DNA of 64,000 nt, taken from contig NZ_CP107989.1 in assembly GCF_041435015.1 (NCBI RefSeq), positions 9,238,001 through 9,302,000 of the forward strand. Direction: 5' to 3'. The notes below the pieces were generated by a model that did no database searches, was not told where the DNA came from, and saw nothing but the letters and a program-made list of their open reading frames with translations. This document shows, piece by piece, positions 52,334 through 61,035 of the stretch (position 1 is the first letter of the stretch; every line of letters begins with the position of its first letter). This stretch comes from Streptomyces canus (GTDB taxonomy: Bacteria > Actinomycetota > Actinomycetes > Streptomycetales > Streptomycetaceae). The position numbers were made by a program, and so were the translations under genes.

Positions 52334-53512
52334 GTGCATCTCGACCACACACCCGAGCAGCAGCGGCTGCGCATCGAACTGCGCACCTACTTCGCCGAGC
52401 TCGTCCCGGACAACGCGCACGCCCGCTTCACCGACCGCGACGCCCAGAAACGCTTCTACCGGGACACCATCCGGCGCCTCGGAACGGACGGCTGGCTCGG
52501 TGTCGGCTGGCCCAAGGAGTACGGCGGCCGCGGCCTGACCGCCATGGAGCAGTTCATCTTCTTCGACGAGGCCGCCCAGGCCGGCGTACCGCTGCCGCTG
52601 ATGGCCCTCAACACCGTCGGGCCGACGATCATGCGGTACGGCACCGAGGAGCAGAAGTCCTGGTTCCTGCCGCGCATCCTGTCCGGGGAGATCGACTTCG
52701 CGATCGGTTACAGCGAGCCCGGCGCGGGCACCGACCTGGCCTCCCTGAAGACGCGCGCGGTGCGGGACGGCGACGAGTACGTCGTCAACGGGCACAAGAT
52801 CTGGACCACCAACGGCGACACCGCCGACTGGGTCTGGCTCGCCGTGCGCACCGACCCGGACGCCCCGCCGCACAAGGGCATCACCATGCTCCTGATGCCG
52901 ACCACCGACCCCGGCTACTCCTGCACCGTCATCAACACCCTCGCCTCGCACGACACCACGGCCAGCTACTACGAGAACGTCCGCGTCCCCGTCACGCACC
53001 GGGTCGGCGAGGAGAACCAGGGCTGGCGGCTGATCACCAACCAGCTCAACCACGAGCGGGTCACCCTCGCCGCCCACGGCACCATGGCCATCCGCGCCCT
53101 GCAGAACGTGCAGCGCTGGGCCATGGAGACCAAGCTCGCCGACGGCCGCCGCGTCATCGACCTGCCGTGGGTGCGCCGCCGCCTCGCCCAGACCCACACC
53201 CGCCTCGACGCGCTCAAGCTCCTGAACTGGCGGATGGTGGGCGCCGCGGAGGACGGCACCCTCACCCCGCAGGACGCCTCCGCGGTCAAGGTCTACGGCT
53301 CCGAGGCCCGCCGGGACGCCTACGCGTGGCTCATGGAGATCGTCGCGGCGGCCGGCGCACTGAAGGAGGGTTCGGCGGGCGCGGTCCTCCACGGAGAACT
53401 GGAACGGGGCTACCGCTCGGCGGTGATCTTCACCTTCGGCGGGGGCAACAACGAGATCCAGCGGGAGATCATCTCGTGGATCGGTCTGGGGATGCCGCGG
53501 GTACGGCGGTAG
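52334..53512 (+). CDS. Acyl-CoA dehydrogenase
   Basis: FAD-dependent acyl-CoA dehydrogenase of 392 residues from GTG 52334, five bases after GGAGG. DGWLGVGWPKEYGGRGL, AIGYSEPGAGTDLASLKTRA and VVNGHKIWTTNGDTADWVWL are the flavin and substrate-binding segments; the C-terminal TFGGGNNEIQREIISWIGLGMPR completes the family. The usual glutamate catalytic base position is not certain. The frame is open to 51923, but that part lies over the copper protein gene. A KstR-like box upstream points to steroid or long-chain lipid degradation. Confidence 0.9.
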   Translation: MHLDHTPEQQRLRIELRTYFAELVPDNAHARFTDRDAQKRFYRDTIRRLGTDGWLGVGWPKEYGGRGLTAMEQFIFFDEAAQAGVPLPLMALNTVGPTIMRYGTEEQKSWFLPRILSGEIDFAIGYSEPGAGTDLASLKTRAVRDGDEYVVNGHKIWTTNGDTADWVWLAVRTDPDAPPHKGITMLLMPTTDPGYSCTVINTLASHDTTASYYENVRVPVTHRVGEENQGWRLITNQLNHERVTLAAHGTMAIRALQNVQRWAMETKLADGRRVIDLPWVRRRLAQTHTRLDALKLLNWRMVGAAEDGTLTPQDASAVKVYGSEARRDAYAWLMEIVAAAGALKEGSAGAVLHGELERGYRSAVIFTFGGGNNEIQREIISWIGLGMPRVRR

Positions 53513-53585
53513 CTCGCGGGTGCCGATGCCGAGGATGTGTGGCGGCACGCACGGCGGAGAGCAGGTCCTCGCAGGTCTCCTCGAG

Positions 53586-55469
53586 TCACTCGGGGGCTCG
53601 GCGGAGGACCGGGCGCAGGGTTTCGATGACGCCGGGGTCGTCCACCGTGGAGGGGATGGGTTCGTCGCGGCCGTCGGCGATGCCGCGCATGGTCTTGCGC
53701 AGGATCTTGCCCGAGCGGGTCTTGGGCAGGGCGGCCACGACCGTGACGTCCTTGAGGGAGGCGACGGCGCCGATGCGCTCGCGTACGAGCTGGACGAGTT
53801 CGGCCTCGACCTCGCCCGGTTCGCGGCCGCTGCCTGCCTTGAGGACGACGAGGCCGCGCGGGACCTGTCCCTTGAGTTCGTCGGCGACGCCGATGACGGC
53901 GCATTCGGCGACGTCCGGGTGGGCGGCCAGGGCTTCCTCCATGCTGCCGGTGGACAGTCGGTGTCCGGCGACGTTGATGACGTCGTCGGTGCGGCCCATG
54001 ACGAAGACGTAGCCGTCGTCGTCGAGGTGGCCGCTGTCGCCGGTGAGGTAGTAGCCATCGTAGGCGGAGAGGTAGGAGGCGATGTAGCGGTTGTCGTCGT
54101 TCCAGAGGGTGGGGAGTGCGCCGGGCGGCAGGGGGAGCCTGACGACGATCGCGCCGTCGACGCCCGGGGGCACCGGCTCGCCCGCGGGGTCGAGGACGCG
54201 GACGTCCCAGCCCGGCAGGGGGCGGCTGGGCGAGCCCGGCTTGATGGGGGCGGCTTCGATGCCGGCCGGGTTGGCGACGATGGGCCAGCCGGTCTCGGTC
54301 TGCCACCAGTGGTCGATCACCGGGATGTCGAGGAGAGCGCTCGCCCAGTGATACGTCTCCGGATCGAGACGCTCACCGGCGAGGAAGAGGTAGCGCAGGC
54401 GGGAGAGGTCGTAGCCCGCGGTGAGCGCCCCCTTCGGGTCCTCCTTCCTGATCGCCCGGAAGGCGGTGGGTGCCGTGAACATGGTCTTGACCCGGTACTC
54501 GGCGGCCACCCGCCAGAACTGGCCCGCGTCCGGCGTGCCGACCGGCTTGCCCTCGTACAGGACCGTCGTCGCGCCGGCCAGCAGGGGTGCGTAGACGATG
54601 TAGGAGTGGCCGACGACCCAGCCGACGTCGGAGCCGGTGAACATCGTCTCGCCCGGGCCCACGTCGTAGACGGCGCCCATCGACCAGTGCAGGGCGACGG
54701 CGTAGCCGCCGCAGTCACGCACGACTCCCTTGGGCTTTCCGGTCGTTCCGGAGGTGTAAAGGATGTACAGCGGATCAGTGGCGGCGACGGGAACGCAGTC
54801 GGCAGGCGGCGCGGTGGCGACCAGGTCGGCCCAGTCGAGATCGTCTGAGCCCAACTCGGCACGTTCCTGCGGGCGTTGCAGGATCACGCTCTTCTCCGGC
54901 TTGTGGGCCGCGAGTGCGATCGCCTGGTCGAGCAGGGGCTTGTACGCGATGACGCGCTTGCCCTCGATGCCGCAGGAGGCGGAGACCACCACCTTGGGGG
55001 CCGCGTCATCGATACGGAGGGCGAGTTCGCGCGGGGCGAACCCGCCGAAGACGACCGAGTGGACCGCGCCGATACGTGCGCAGGCCAGCATCGCGACGGC
55101 GGCCTCGGGGACCATCGGCATGTAGATGACGACACGGTCGCCGTGCCCCACGCCGAGCTGTGCGAGTGCTCCCGCGAAGGCCGCCACCTCGTCCGTCAGC
55201 TGCGCGTAGGTGTAGGTGCGGCGGGTGTCGGTCACGGGGGAGTCGTAGACGAGCGCGGGTTGTTCGCCACGGCCGGCTGCGACGTGCCGGTCGAGCGCGT
55301 TGAAACAGACGTTGAGCCGCCCGTCGGGATACCAGCGGTAGAACGGTGCGCCCGACGAATCCAGGGCACGCTGCGGAGTGACGTCCCAGTCGATGCCCTC
55401 GGCCGCCTTCAGCCAGAAGCTCTCCGGATCCTCGGTACTGGCGCGGAAGACTTCCTCGTACGTTCCCAT
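53586..55469 (-). CDS. Acetyl-/propionyl-CoA synthetase (AMP-forming)
   Basis: A 627-residue acyl-CoA synthetase of the Acs/PrpE type, ligating acetate or propionate to CoA through an acyl-AMP. LYILYTSGTTGKPKGVV (near 238) is the P-loop, DVGWVVGHSYIVYAPLL and HWWQTETGWPI are the A5-type motifs, YLTGDSGHLDDDGY the A7/A8 region, and KTRSGKILRK carries the acetylatable lysine. ATG 55469 is the start; the frame stays open to 56603 but is a shadow of the hydrolase remnant upstream. The propionyl branch is favoured by the overall pattern, without proof. Confidence 0.92.
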   Translation of the reverse strand: MGTYEEVFRASTEDPESFWLKAAEGIDWDVTPQRALDSSGAPFYRWYPDGRLNVCFNALDRHVAAGRGEQPALVYDSPVTDTRRTYTYAQLTDEVAAFAGALAQLGVGHGDRVVIYMPMVPEAAVAMLACARIGAVHSVVFGGFAPRELALRIDDAAPKVVVSASCGIEGKRVIAYKPLLDQAIALAAHKPEKSVILQRPQERAELGSDDLDWADLVATAPPADCVPVAATDPLYILYTSGTTGKPKGVVRDCGGYAVALHWSMGAVYDVGPGETMFTGSDVGWVVGHSYIVYAPLLAGATTVLYEGKPVGTPDAGQFWRVAAEYRVKTMFTAPTAFRAIRKEDPKGALTAGYDLSRLRYLFLAGERLDPETYHWASALLDIPVIDHWWQTETGWPIVANPAGIEAAPIKPGSPSRPLPGWDVRVLDPAGEPVPPGVDGAIVVRLPLPPGALPTLWNDDNRYIASYLSAYDGYYLTGDSGHLDDDGYVFVMGRTDDVINVAGHRLSTGSMEEALAAHPDVAECAVIGVADELKGQVPRGLVVLKAGSGREPGEVEAELVQLVRERIGAVASLKDVTVVAALPKTRSGKILRKTMRGIADGRDEPIPSTVDDPGVIETLRPVLRRAPE

Positions 55470-55596
55470 CGGGCACTCCTTTGTGGCATCGACGGACGGT
55501 GGTGGGACCGCCTGCGAAACGGTGTCGGACACAAGTACCGCACGCCGGCCGCTACGGTCGAGCAGCATGCCGGAGGCCGGTCGGTGCGGCTGCTGC

Positions 55597-56230
55597 TCAC
55601 GCGCCGAGGTGCTCACGCAGCCACTGGTCCATCTGCCGGATGGCCTGGTCCACCTCGGGTACCCGCCCCGCGCCCAGGACGAACGAGTGCTGTCCCTCGG
55701 GCATCGGGTGGACCTCGGAGGTGACCTTGAAGTCCGCGAGCCGGCGGCCGCGCTCGCCCGCCGTCGTCGGCGAGGGTCACGTACTCGCCGTAGTGGACGG
55801 TCGTGGGGGGCAGGCCGGTGAGGTCGGCGTTCGCGATGCTGATCTCGGGTGAGGTGAAGTCCACGGCGGGGTCCCGCAGCCAGGCTCAGCGGAAGAATTC
55901 CAGCGTGCCCCGGCTGGGCATCTTGCCGTGGTCTTCGTTCGCGTCCACCGACGCGTTCTGGAGGGTCAGGTCGGTCCACGGCGAGACGCTGACGATCGCG
56001 CCCGGGGGCCTCGCCCTTCGCGAGCAGACGCAGCGGCAGCATCACCGCGAGGGTGCCGCCGATCGAGTGACCGGTGCTGCCGATGTTCCGCGGCTCGTAG
56101 CCCTGCGAGAGGAGCCACCGGTGGGCCGTCTCGGCATCGTCGAGCTGGGCGGGGTAGGGGTGCTCCGGAGCCAGGCGGAAGTCCACGACGAGGGAGCGGG
56201 CTCCGGCCCCCTTCGCGACATGACCGCCGA
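55597..56230 (-). pseudogene. Alpha/beta hydrolase (HSL family), broken paralogue of the gene at 62157
   Basis: Fragments align with the intact hydrolase at 62157: DFRLAPEHPYPAQLDDAET, LLSQGYEPRNIGSTGHSIGG, then after a one-base shift SPWTDLTLQNASVDANE, an in-frame TGA after LEFFR, AWLRDPAVDFTSPEISIANA, and after a second shift MPEGQHSFVLGAGRVPEVDQ to the stop at 55597. The 5' part (oxyanion HG region) is lost at the junction near 56225. At least two frameshifts and one stop exclude a functional product. Confidence 0.8.
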
Positions 56231-56825
56231 CACCGGTATCGACGCGCTCATCCATGCCGTCGAGGCGTATGTGAGCCGCAGGGCCAATCCGTTCTCCGAC
56301 AGCCTCGCGCTGAACGCGATCCGGACCATCGGCCGCCACCTCCGCCGCGTCCACTCCGACGGGGGAGACCTCGAGGCTCGCGAGGCGATGATGCTCGCCG
56401 CGACCCAGGCCGGCATCGCCTTCTCCCACTCCGGCGTGGCGCTGGTGCACGGCATGAGCCGCCCGATCGGCGCTCACTGCCACGTCGCCCACGGTCTGTC
56501 GAACGCGATGCTCTTCCCCGCGGTGACCGCGTTCTCCGCGCCGGCCGCCGAGAGCCGGTACGCCGACTGCGCCCGCGCCCTCGGAGCCGCCGCCGACGGC
56601 CACGGTGACGCCCTGGCCGCCGACCGGCTCGTAGAGGCACTGCGATCACTGTGTCAGGATCTTGACGTGCCCACCCCGCAAGCCCACGGCATCGACAAGG
56701 ACGAGTGGTTCCGTCTCTCGCCCCTCATGGCCGAGCAGGCGCTCGCGTCCGGTTCGCCCGCCAACAACCCCGTCGTACCCACCGTGGACGAGATCCAGGA
56801 TCTCTACGCGCAGATCTACGCCTGA
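56221..56825 (+). pseudogene. Iron-containing alcohol dehydrogenase, C-terminal remnant
   Basis: The plus strand reads MTADTGIDALIHAVEAYVS, then ANPFSDSLALNAIR, HSGVALVHGMSRPIGAHCHV and AHGLSNAMLFPAVTAF, the helical C-terminal half with the iron-binding histidines of Fe-ADH, ending at 56825. The frame is intact but the N-terminal NAD-binding half (about 190 residues) is missing. It abuts, head to head, the hydrolase remnant at about 56225, so a rearrangement cut both genes. Confidence 0.75.
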
Positions 56826-56898
56826 CACCCGGCGCATGAGGAAGAGGAACATGATGGCCACGACAGCCAGGTCCGCGCGGACCACGAGGTACTGACCC

Positions 56899-57909
56899 AT
56901 GACTGACACCGCTGCCGCAGAGATAGTCGCCGACGTCCACCGGGGCGTCGGCCGCATCCTGCTGAACCGGCCCAAGGCGCTCAACGCCCTGACCACGGAC
57001 ATGGTCGCCGCCATCGACCGCGAGCTCGCCGAGTGGGAGGACACCCCGCTGTCCGCCGTGGTGCTCGCGAGCACCAGCACGAAGGCGTTCTGTGCCGGGG
57101 GAGACATCCGCACGATCCGCGAGCACAGCCTCGCCGGGGACGCCGAGGCCAGTGAGCGGTTCTTCGCCTCCGAGTACCGGCTCAACGCCCGGATCGCCGA
57201 GTATCCCGTGCCGGTCGTGTCGCTCATCGACGGAGTGTGCATGGGCGGCGGCCTCGGTCTGTCCGTCCACGGCGGCTTCCGCGTCGTCACCGAGCGCGCG
57301 GTACTGGCGATGCCCGAGACCGGGATCGGGTTCTTCCCGGACGTCGGGGCCAGCTACTTCCTTCCGAGGCTGCCCGGCGCGATCGGTATGTACCTGGGAC
57401 TGACGGGGCACCGGCTCGACGCGGCCGACACCCTGTACACGGGGCTGGCCACGCACTTCGTCCCCGCGGACGGGCTCGACGCGGTCGGCGACGCGCTGGC
57501 CGACAATCCCGGCGACCCGGTGGACATGGTCCTGAACCGTCTCGACAGCCGTTCCCCGGTGGCGGAGAGCGGGCTGGCGGCGGTACGTGGGGAGGTGGAC
57601 TGGGCGTTCGGCGCGGCGACCCTCGGCGAGATCGAGAAACGCCTGCGTCACCTCGACACCCCCTGGGCGGCAGGCGCACTGGCCGCCTTGGAGTCCGCCT
57701 CGCCGCAGAGCCTGGAGATCACTCACGCCCTGCTGTCCCGGGGCAGGCAACGCACGTTGCGCGAGTGCCTCGCCGCTGAACTCGCCCTCGCGCGTACGAC
57801 CATCCGCACGCCGGACTTCCTGGAGGGCGTCCGTGCGGCCCTGGTCGACAAGGACCGTACCCCCGACTGGCAGCGTGTGGCGCTCGGCGGACGGACATCG
57901 CCGTCCTGA
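56899..57909 (+). CDS. 3-hydroxyisobutyryl-CoA hydrolase-like (enoyl-CoA hydratase family)
   Basis: A 336-residue crotonase-fold protein with the HIBCH-like length and features: ILLNRPKALNALTTDMV, KAFCAGGDIRTI, MGGGLGLSVHGGFRVVTE and PETGIGFFPDVGASYFLPRL. The last segment and the long C-terminal helical part distinguish it from simple enoyl-CoA hydratases. It would hydrolyse 3-hydroxyisobutyryl-CoA in valine breakdown. The ATG at 56899 lies 73 bp after the Fe-ADH remnant, on the same strand, and may use that former operon's transcript. Confidence 0.88.
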   Translation: MTDTAAAEIVADVHRGVGRILLNRPKALNALTTDMVAAIDRELAEWEDTPLSAVVLASTSTKAFCAGGDIRTIREHSLAGDAEASERFFASEYRLNARIAEYPVPVVSLIDGVCMGGGLGLSVHGGFRVVTERAVLAMPETGIGFFPDVGASYFLPRLPGAIGMYLGLTGHRLDAADTLYTGLATHFVPADGLDAVGDALADNPGDPVDMVLNRLDSRSPVAESGLAAVRGEVDWAFGAATLGEIEKRLRHLDTPWAAGALAALESASPQSLEITHALLSRGRQRTLRECLAAELALARTTIRTPDFLEGVRAALVDKDRTPDWQRVALGGRTSPS

Positions 57910-57969
57910 TCATGCCCGCCGTGAGGAGGGTATGGCGTGCTGGTCGCAGGGTCCGGGGCCGGCACGGTC

Positions 57970-58983
57970 TCAGTCGTTGTCGGGCACCATCGAGACCACG
58001 ACCTTGCCCGCCTCGGTGCGGCCCTGCTCGACGTACGCCATCGCCTCGAGCGTCCGGTCGAACGGGAAGGTGCTGTCGATCACCGGGTGGAGGTTCCCGC
58101 TGTCGTAGAGGGCGCCGAGCTTGCGCAGTTGGGAGCCGTCGGTCCGCATGAAGAAGAACTGGTAGCGCACGCCCAGTGCCTTCGCCTGCTTGCGGACCTT
58201 GCGGCTGAGCATGCTCATCACCAGGCCGAGGAAGGAGGGGGCGCCCAGCTGCCTGGCGAGGCCGGGGTCCGGCGGGCCGACGACACTGATGGCCAGACCG
58301 CCGGGCCTCAGCACGGTCAGCGACTTCTCGAGGTTGGCTCCGCCCACGGAGTCCAGCACCAGGTCGTAGCCGGACAGCATCCTCGAGAAGTCTTCCTTGG
58401 TGTAGTCGACGACGATGTCGGCGCCGAGACTGCTGACCAGCTTCTCCGTGGCGGTGCTCGTGGTCGTGGCGACCGTGGCGCCGAGGTGCTTGGCGAGCTG
58501 GATGGCCGTCGAGCCGAGGCCACCGGCACCTGCGTGGATGAGCACCTTCTGCCCCGGCTGCACGTGAGCCCGGTCGACGAGGATCTGCCAGGCGGCCAAC
58601 GCCACCAGTGGCACGGCGGCCGCCTCCTGGAGGGTGAGGGAGGCCGGCTTGGGGGCGACATCGTCCATGTCGATCGCGATGAACTCCGCGAAGCCGCCGA
58701 TCCGCAGGTCGCGCGGACGGGCGTAGACCTCGTCGCCGACTTCGAGACCGTGTACGGCGGAGCCGACCCGCGTCACGACACCGGCCACGTCGTGGCCGAG
58801 CACGAACGGGGGCTTGTACTTCAGGAGCTGCTTGAACTCCCCGTTGCGGACCATTTTGTCCAGCGGATTGATACTGGCGGCGCTCACTCTGACCAGGACG
58901 TCGCGGTCTCCGACCGTGGGCTCGGGTACGTCTGCGGCGCGTGTGCCGTCCCTGCCGTATTTCTCGACGACGAACGCCCTCAT
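57970..58983 (-). CDS. MDR-family NADP-dependent oxidoreductase
   Basis: A 337-residue medium-chain reductase from ATG 58983 (MRAFVVEKYGRDG). ASINPLDKMVRNGEFK, PFVLGHDVAGVVTRVG and IHAGAGGLGSTAIQLAKHLG (NADP site) are present; zinc ligands are absent, as in the quinone-oxidoreductase group. The C-terminal TFPFDRTLEAMAYVEQGRTEAGKVVVSM is typical. Related in family but not close to the enzyme at 26497. It is convergent with the HIBCH-like gene (60-bp gap) and tandem after the TetR gene on the same strand. Confidence 0.9.
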   Translation of the reverse strand: MRAFVVEKYGRDGTRAADVPEPTVGDRDVLVRVSAASINPLDKMVRNGEFKQLLKYKPPFVLGHDVAGVVTRVGSAVHGLEVGDEVYARPRDLRIGGFAEFIAIDMDDVAPKPASLTLQEAAAVPLVALAAWQILVDRAHVQPGQKVLIHAGAGGLGSTAIQLAKHLGATVATTTSTATEKLVSSLGADIVVDYTKEDFSRMLSGYDLVLDSVGGANLEKSLTVLRPGGLAISVVGPPDPGLARQLGAPSFLGLVMSMLSRKVRKQAKALGVRYQFFFMRTDGSQLRKLGALYDSGNLHPVIDSTFPFDRTLEAMAYVEQGRTEAGKVVVSMVPDND

Positions 58984-59182
58984 GCCCGGCCGCCTTTCTG
59001 TGGGGGTTTTCGGTGTTCGATGTGATTCTTCGCGCAAGTCGCCCTGCGTGCCCGTTCGCGTGCGGTCGGGTCGGTGCGCCGACCATGGCGGGCGGCTGTG
59101 GCGGGGTGATCGTTGTGGCCCAACGACCGCTTAATGGCGTGGTGTTGGCCCCGGACGCGTGGCCCGCGTCCAGGGTTCCGGG

Positions 59183-59749
59183 TCACGCGTCGTGTGGTGC
59201 GGTCAGGGCTTCGTGGGTGGACTCCAGGATCTTCTCCGACAGGTCCGTGCCCGCCGTGGCCCGGGCGAGCAGGATCGCGCCGACCAGGGTGGCCACGACG
59301 GGAAGGCCGTCGTCGGCGTCGGTGGACATCCACGCGGCGAATTTCTCGACGCCGGTCGCGTACGTTTCGCGCACCTCCCCGGCTGTGGGCTCGCGAGCCG
59401 CGTCCCCTGCGAATCCGGCGGTGGGGCAACCGGTGCCGGGCTGGTCGCGGTGCTCGGCGGACAGATAGAAGTCGATGAGCGCGCCGCGCGCGGTGTCGTG
59501 GTCGCCCTGGGCTGCGTCGAACGACTCCAGGAGCAGGTCGAGGTCCCCGAACGCGGCTTGGGCCGCCTCGGCGATCAGGGCCTCCTTGGAGGGGAACTGT
59601 TTGTAGAAGCCGCCCGTGGTCAGCCCGATGGACTTCATCAGATCGGCGACGCTGATGCCGTTCACGCCGCGCTCCCGGAAGAGCTGGGAGGCCGCGGCGA
59701 CCGCGCGCCTGCGGTTCTCGAGGGCTTGTGCTTGCGAAACGCGACTCAT
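59183..59749 (-). CDS. TetR/AcrR family transcriptional regulator
   Basis: A 188-residue repressor. Residues ~10-60 form the helix-turn-helix (RRRAVAAASQLFRERGVNGISV, MKSIGLTTGGFYKQFPSKEAL), the rest the ligand domain, with CPTAGFAGDAAREPTAGEV as in the group that responds to electrophiles or aldehydes. ATG 59749 is preferred to the GTG one codon earlier. Two matching inverted repeats, one 17 bp before its own start and one 64 bp before the SDR gene at 60082, are its probable operators. Confidence 0.92.
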   Translation of the reverse strand: MSRVSQAQALENRRRAVAAASQLFRERGVNGISVADLMKSIGLTTGGFYKQFPSKEALIAEAAQAAFGDLDLLLESFDAAQGDHDTARGALIDFYLSAEHRDQPGTGCPTAGFAGDAAREPTAGEVRETYATGVEKFAAWMSTDADDGLPVVATLVGAILLARATAGTDLSEKILESTHEALTAPHDA

Positions 59750-59765
59750 CACTCACCTGCCACGT

Positions 59766-59785
59766 TAGATACCAAAGTGCATCTA
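59766..59785. promoter_or_regulatory. TetR operator O1
   Basis: TAGAT-N10-ATCTA with spacer ACCAAAGTGC. It lies 17 bp before the TetR start codon, so binding would block the regulator's own promoter. The arms and the ACC at the start of the spacer recur at 59997-60016. Confidence 0.7.
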
Positions 59786-59994
59786 TCGTATGCGAAGTGC
59801 CGGGCGATCGGCCGCAGTGCCGAGCGGCGCCTCTCGAGACGGCTCCTGTCGTGGCCGGAATGCGGACAGCGTGCGGATCTCCGCAGGAGTGTCACCGGCC
59901 GGCCGTGCTCCGTACTCGCCTTGATCGGTGCACGAGACCGCTCCACGGCGACACATCGGCGGTGACCGACGACATCGGGCGTTGACGGGATCTG

Positions 59995-60018
59995 TTTAGA
60001 TACCTATCGTAATCTAAA
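59995..60018. promoter_or_regulatory. TetR operator O2
   Basis: TTTAGAT-N10-ATCTAAA, a perfect 7-bp inverted repeat with the same 10-base spacing as O1 and the spacer ACCTATCGTA. It is 64 bp before the first gene of the SDR-ene-reductase-hydrolase operon. Confidence 0.72.
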
Positions 60019-60081
60019 GCGGGATCGGGGCCGACGCTCCCTTCCCCCCTCATCCCCCGGCCCAGAAATGAGACCCCACCC

Positions 60082-60873
60082 ATGACCACGCAGAACAAGA
60101 CCGCTGTCGTCACCGGCGCATCCGCCGGCCTGGGCACCGCCTACGCGCGGCGGCTTGCCGACCGGGGCTACGACCTGATCCTGGTGGCCCGGAACACTGC
60201 GCGGCTGGAGACGCTGGCGTCGGACATCCGCAGCCGCACGGGCCGCGCGGTGGACGTCGTCACCGCCGACCTCACCGACGCGGCGCAGATCTCCGCGGTC
60301 GAGGAGCGTCTGCGGACCGACGAGAGCATCGAGGTACTGATCAACAATGCCGGGGGTGCGCTGCTCACGCCGCTGGCAGGCTCCGACGCGGCGGCCTACG
60401 AGGCGCTGATCAACCTCAATGTGACAGCGCTGACCAGGCTGACCATCGCGGTCCTGCCGGGGCTGACGGCCCGCGGGAACGGCACCGTCGTGAACATCTC
60501 CTCTGCCATGGCTCTCAACGTCCTGCCCGTCAGCGCCGTCTACAGCGGCACCAAGAACTACGTGCTGACGTTCACCCAGGCCCTGCAGCAGGAACTCGCC
60601 GAGAGCCCCGTCACCGTGCAGGCCGTGCTGCCGGGCGCTGTCCGCACGGAGCTCTGGGACGGCTCCGGCGTCGACCTCGAGGCGTTCCCCGACGAGTGGG
60701 TCATGAGCGTGGACGACGCCGTCGACGCGGCGCTCGCCGGCCTCGACGCCGGGGAGCCCGTCACGATCCCGTCCCTGCCGGAGATCAGCGACTGGGAGTC
60801 GTTCGAGAAGGCGCGTCAGGCACTCGTCCCGAACCTGTCCCGGAAGGTCCCGGCCGATCGCTACCGGGGCTGA
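60082..60873 (+). CDS. SDR family oxidoreductase (DltE-like)
   Basis: Classical short-chain dehydrogenase of 263 residues. VVTGASAGLGTAYARRLADRG and LVARN (NADP type) are followed by INNAGGALLTPL and YSGTKNYVLTFTQAL with the catalytic Tyr/Lys. The C-terminal TIPSLPEISDWESFEKAR is common to a subgroup acting on small ketones/aldehydes. First gene of a probable three-gene operon under O2; 162 bp separate it from the ene-reductase gene, with a weak possible internal promoter. Confidence 0.9.
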   Translation: MTTQNKTAVVTGASAGLGTAYARRLADRGYDLILVARNTARLETLASDIRSRTGRAVDVVTADLTDAAQISAVEERLRTDESIEVLINNAGGALLTPLAGSDAAAYEALINLNVTALTRLTIAVLPGLTARGNGTVVNISSAMALNVLPVSAVYSGTKNYVLTFTQALQQELAESPVTVQAVLPGAVRTELWDGSGVDLEAFPDEWVMSVDDAVDAALAGLDAGEPVTIPSLPEISDWESFEKARQALVPNLSRKVPADRYRG

Positions 60874-61035
60874 CCGCCACTCCGGCCCCGGGCGCGGGAG
60901 TCCCGCCGTGACAACGGAACGGCCGCCGCTCCTGCCGTACGACCGATGCGTCCGGCGGCGGTCAGGTGCGCGGCAGGCCCGTCCGCACCGTCGACCACCC
61001 GCAGCTCACTCTCACCTTTATCTGAGGAAACATCC

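Larger units (their letters stand above)
59753..60081. other. Divergent control region with twin operators
   Basis: These 329 bases between the TetR gene and the SDR operon hold both inverted repeats and are otherwise without a supported gene. A purine-poor stretch CCCTTCCCCCCTCATCCCCC (about 60038-60057) precedes the SDR. The part 59790-59990 is GC-rich with no recognised element. Confidence 0.6.

Noticed and set aside
55470..56603. 378-codon N-terminal extension of the acyl-CoA synthetase
   Set aside because: The extra part overlaps the broken hydrolase and runs opposite the Fe-ADH fragment; synthetases of this family start at MGTYEEVFRAS-like sequence.
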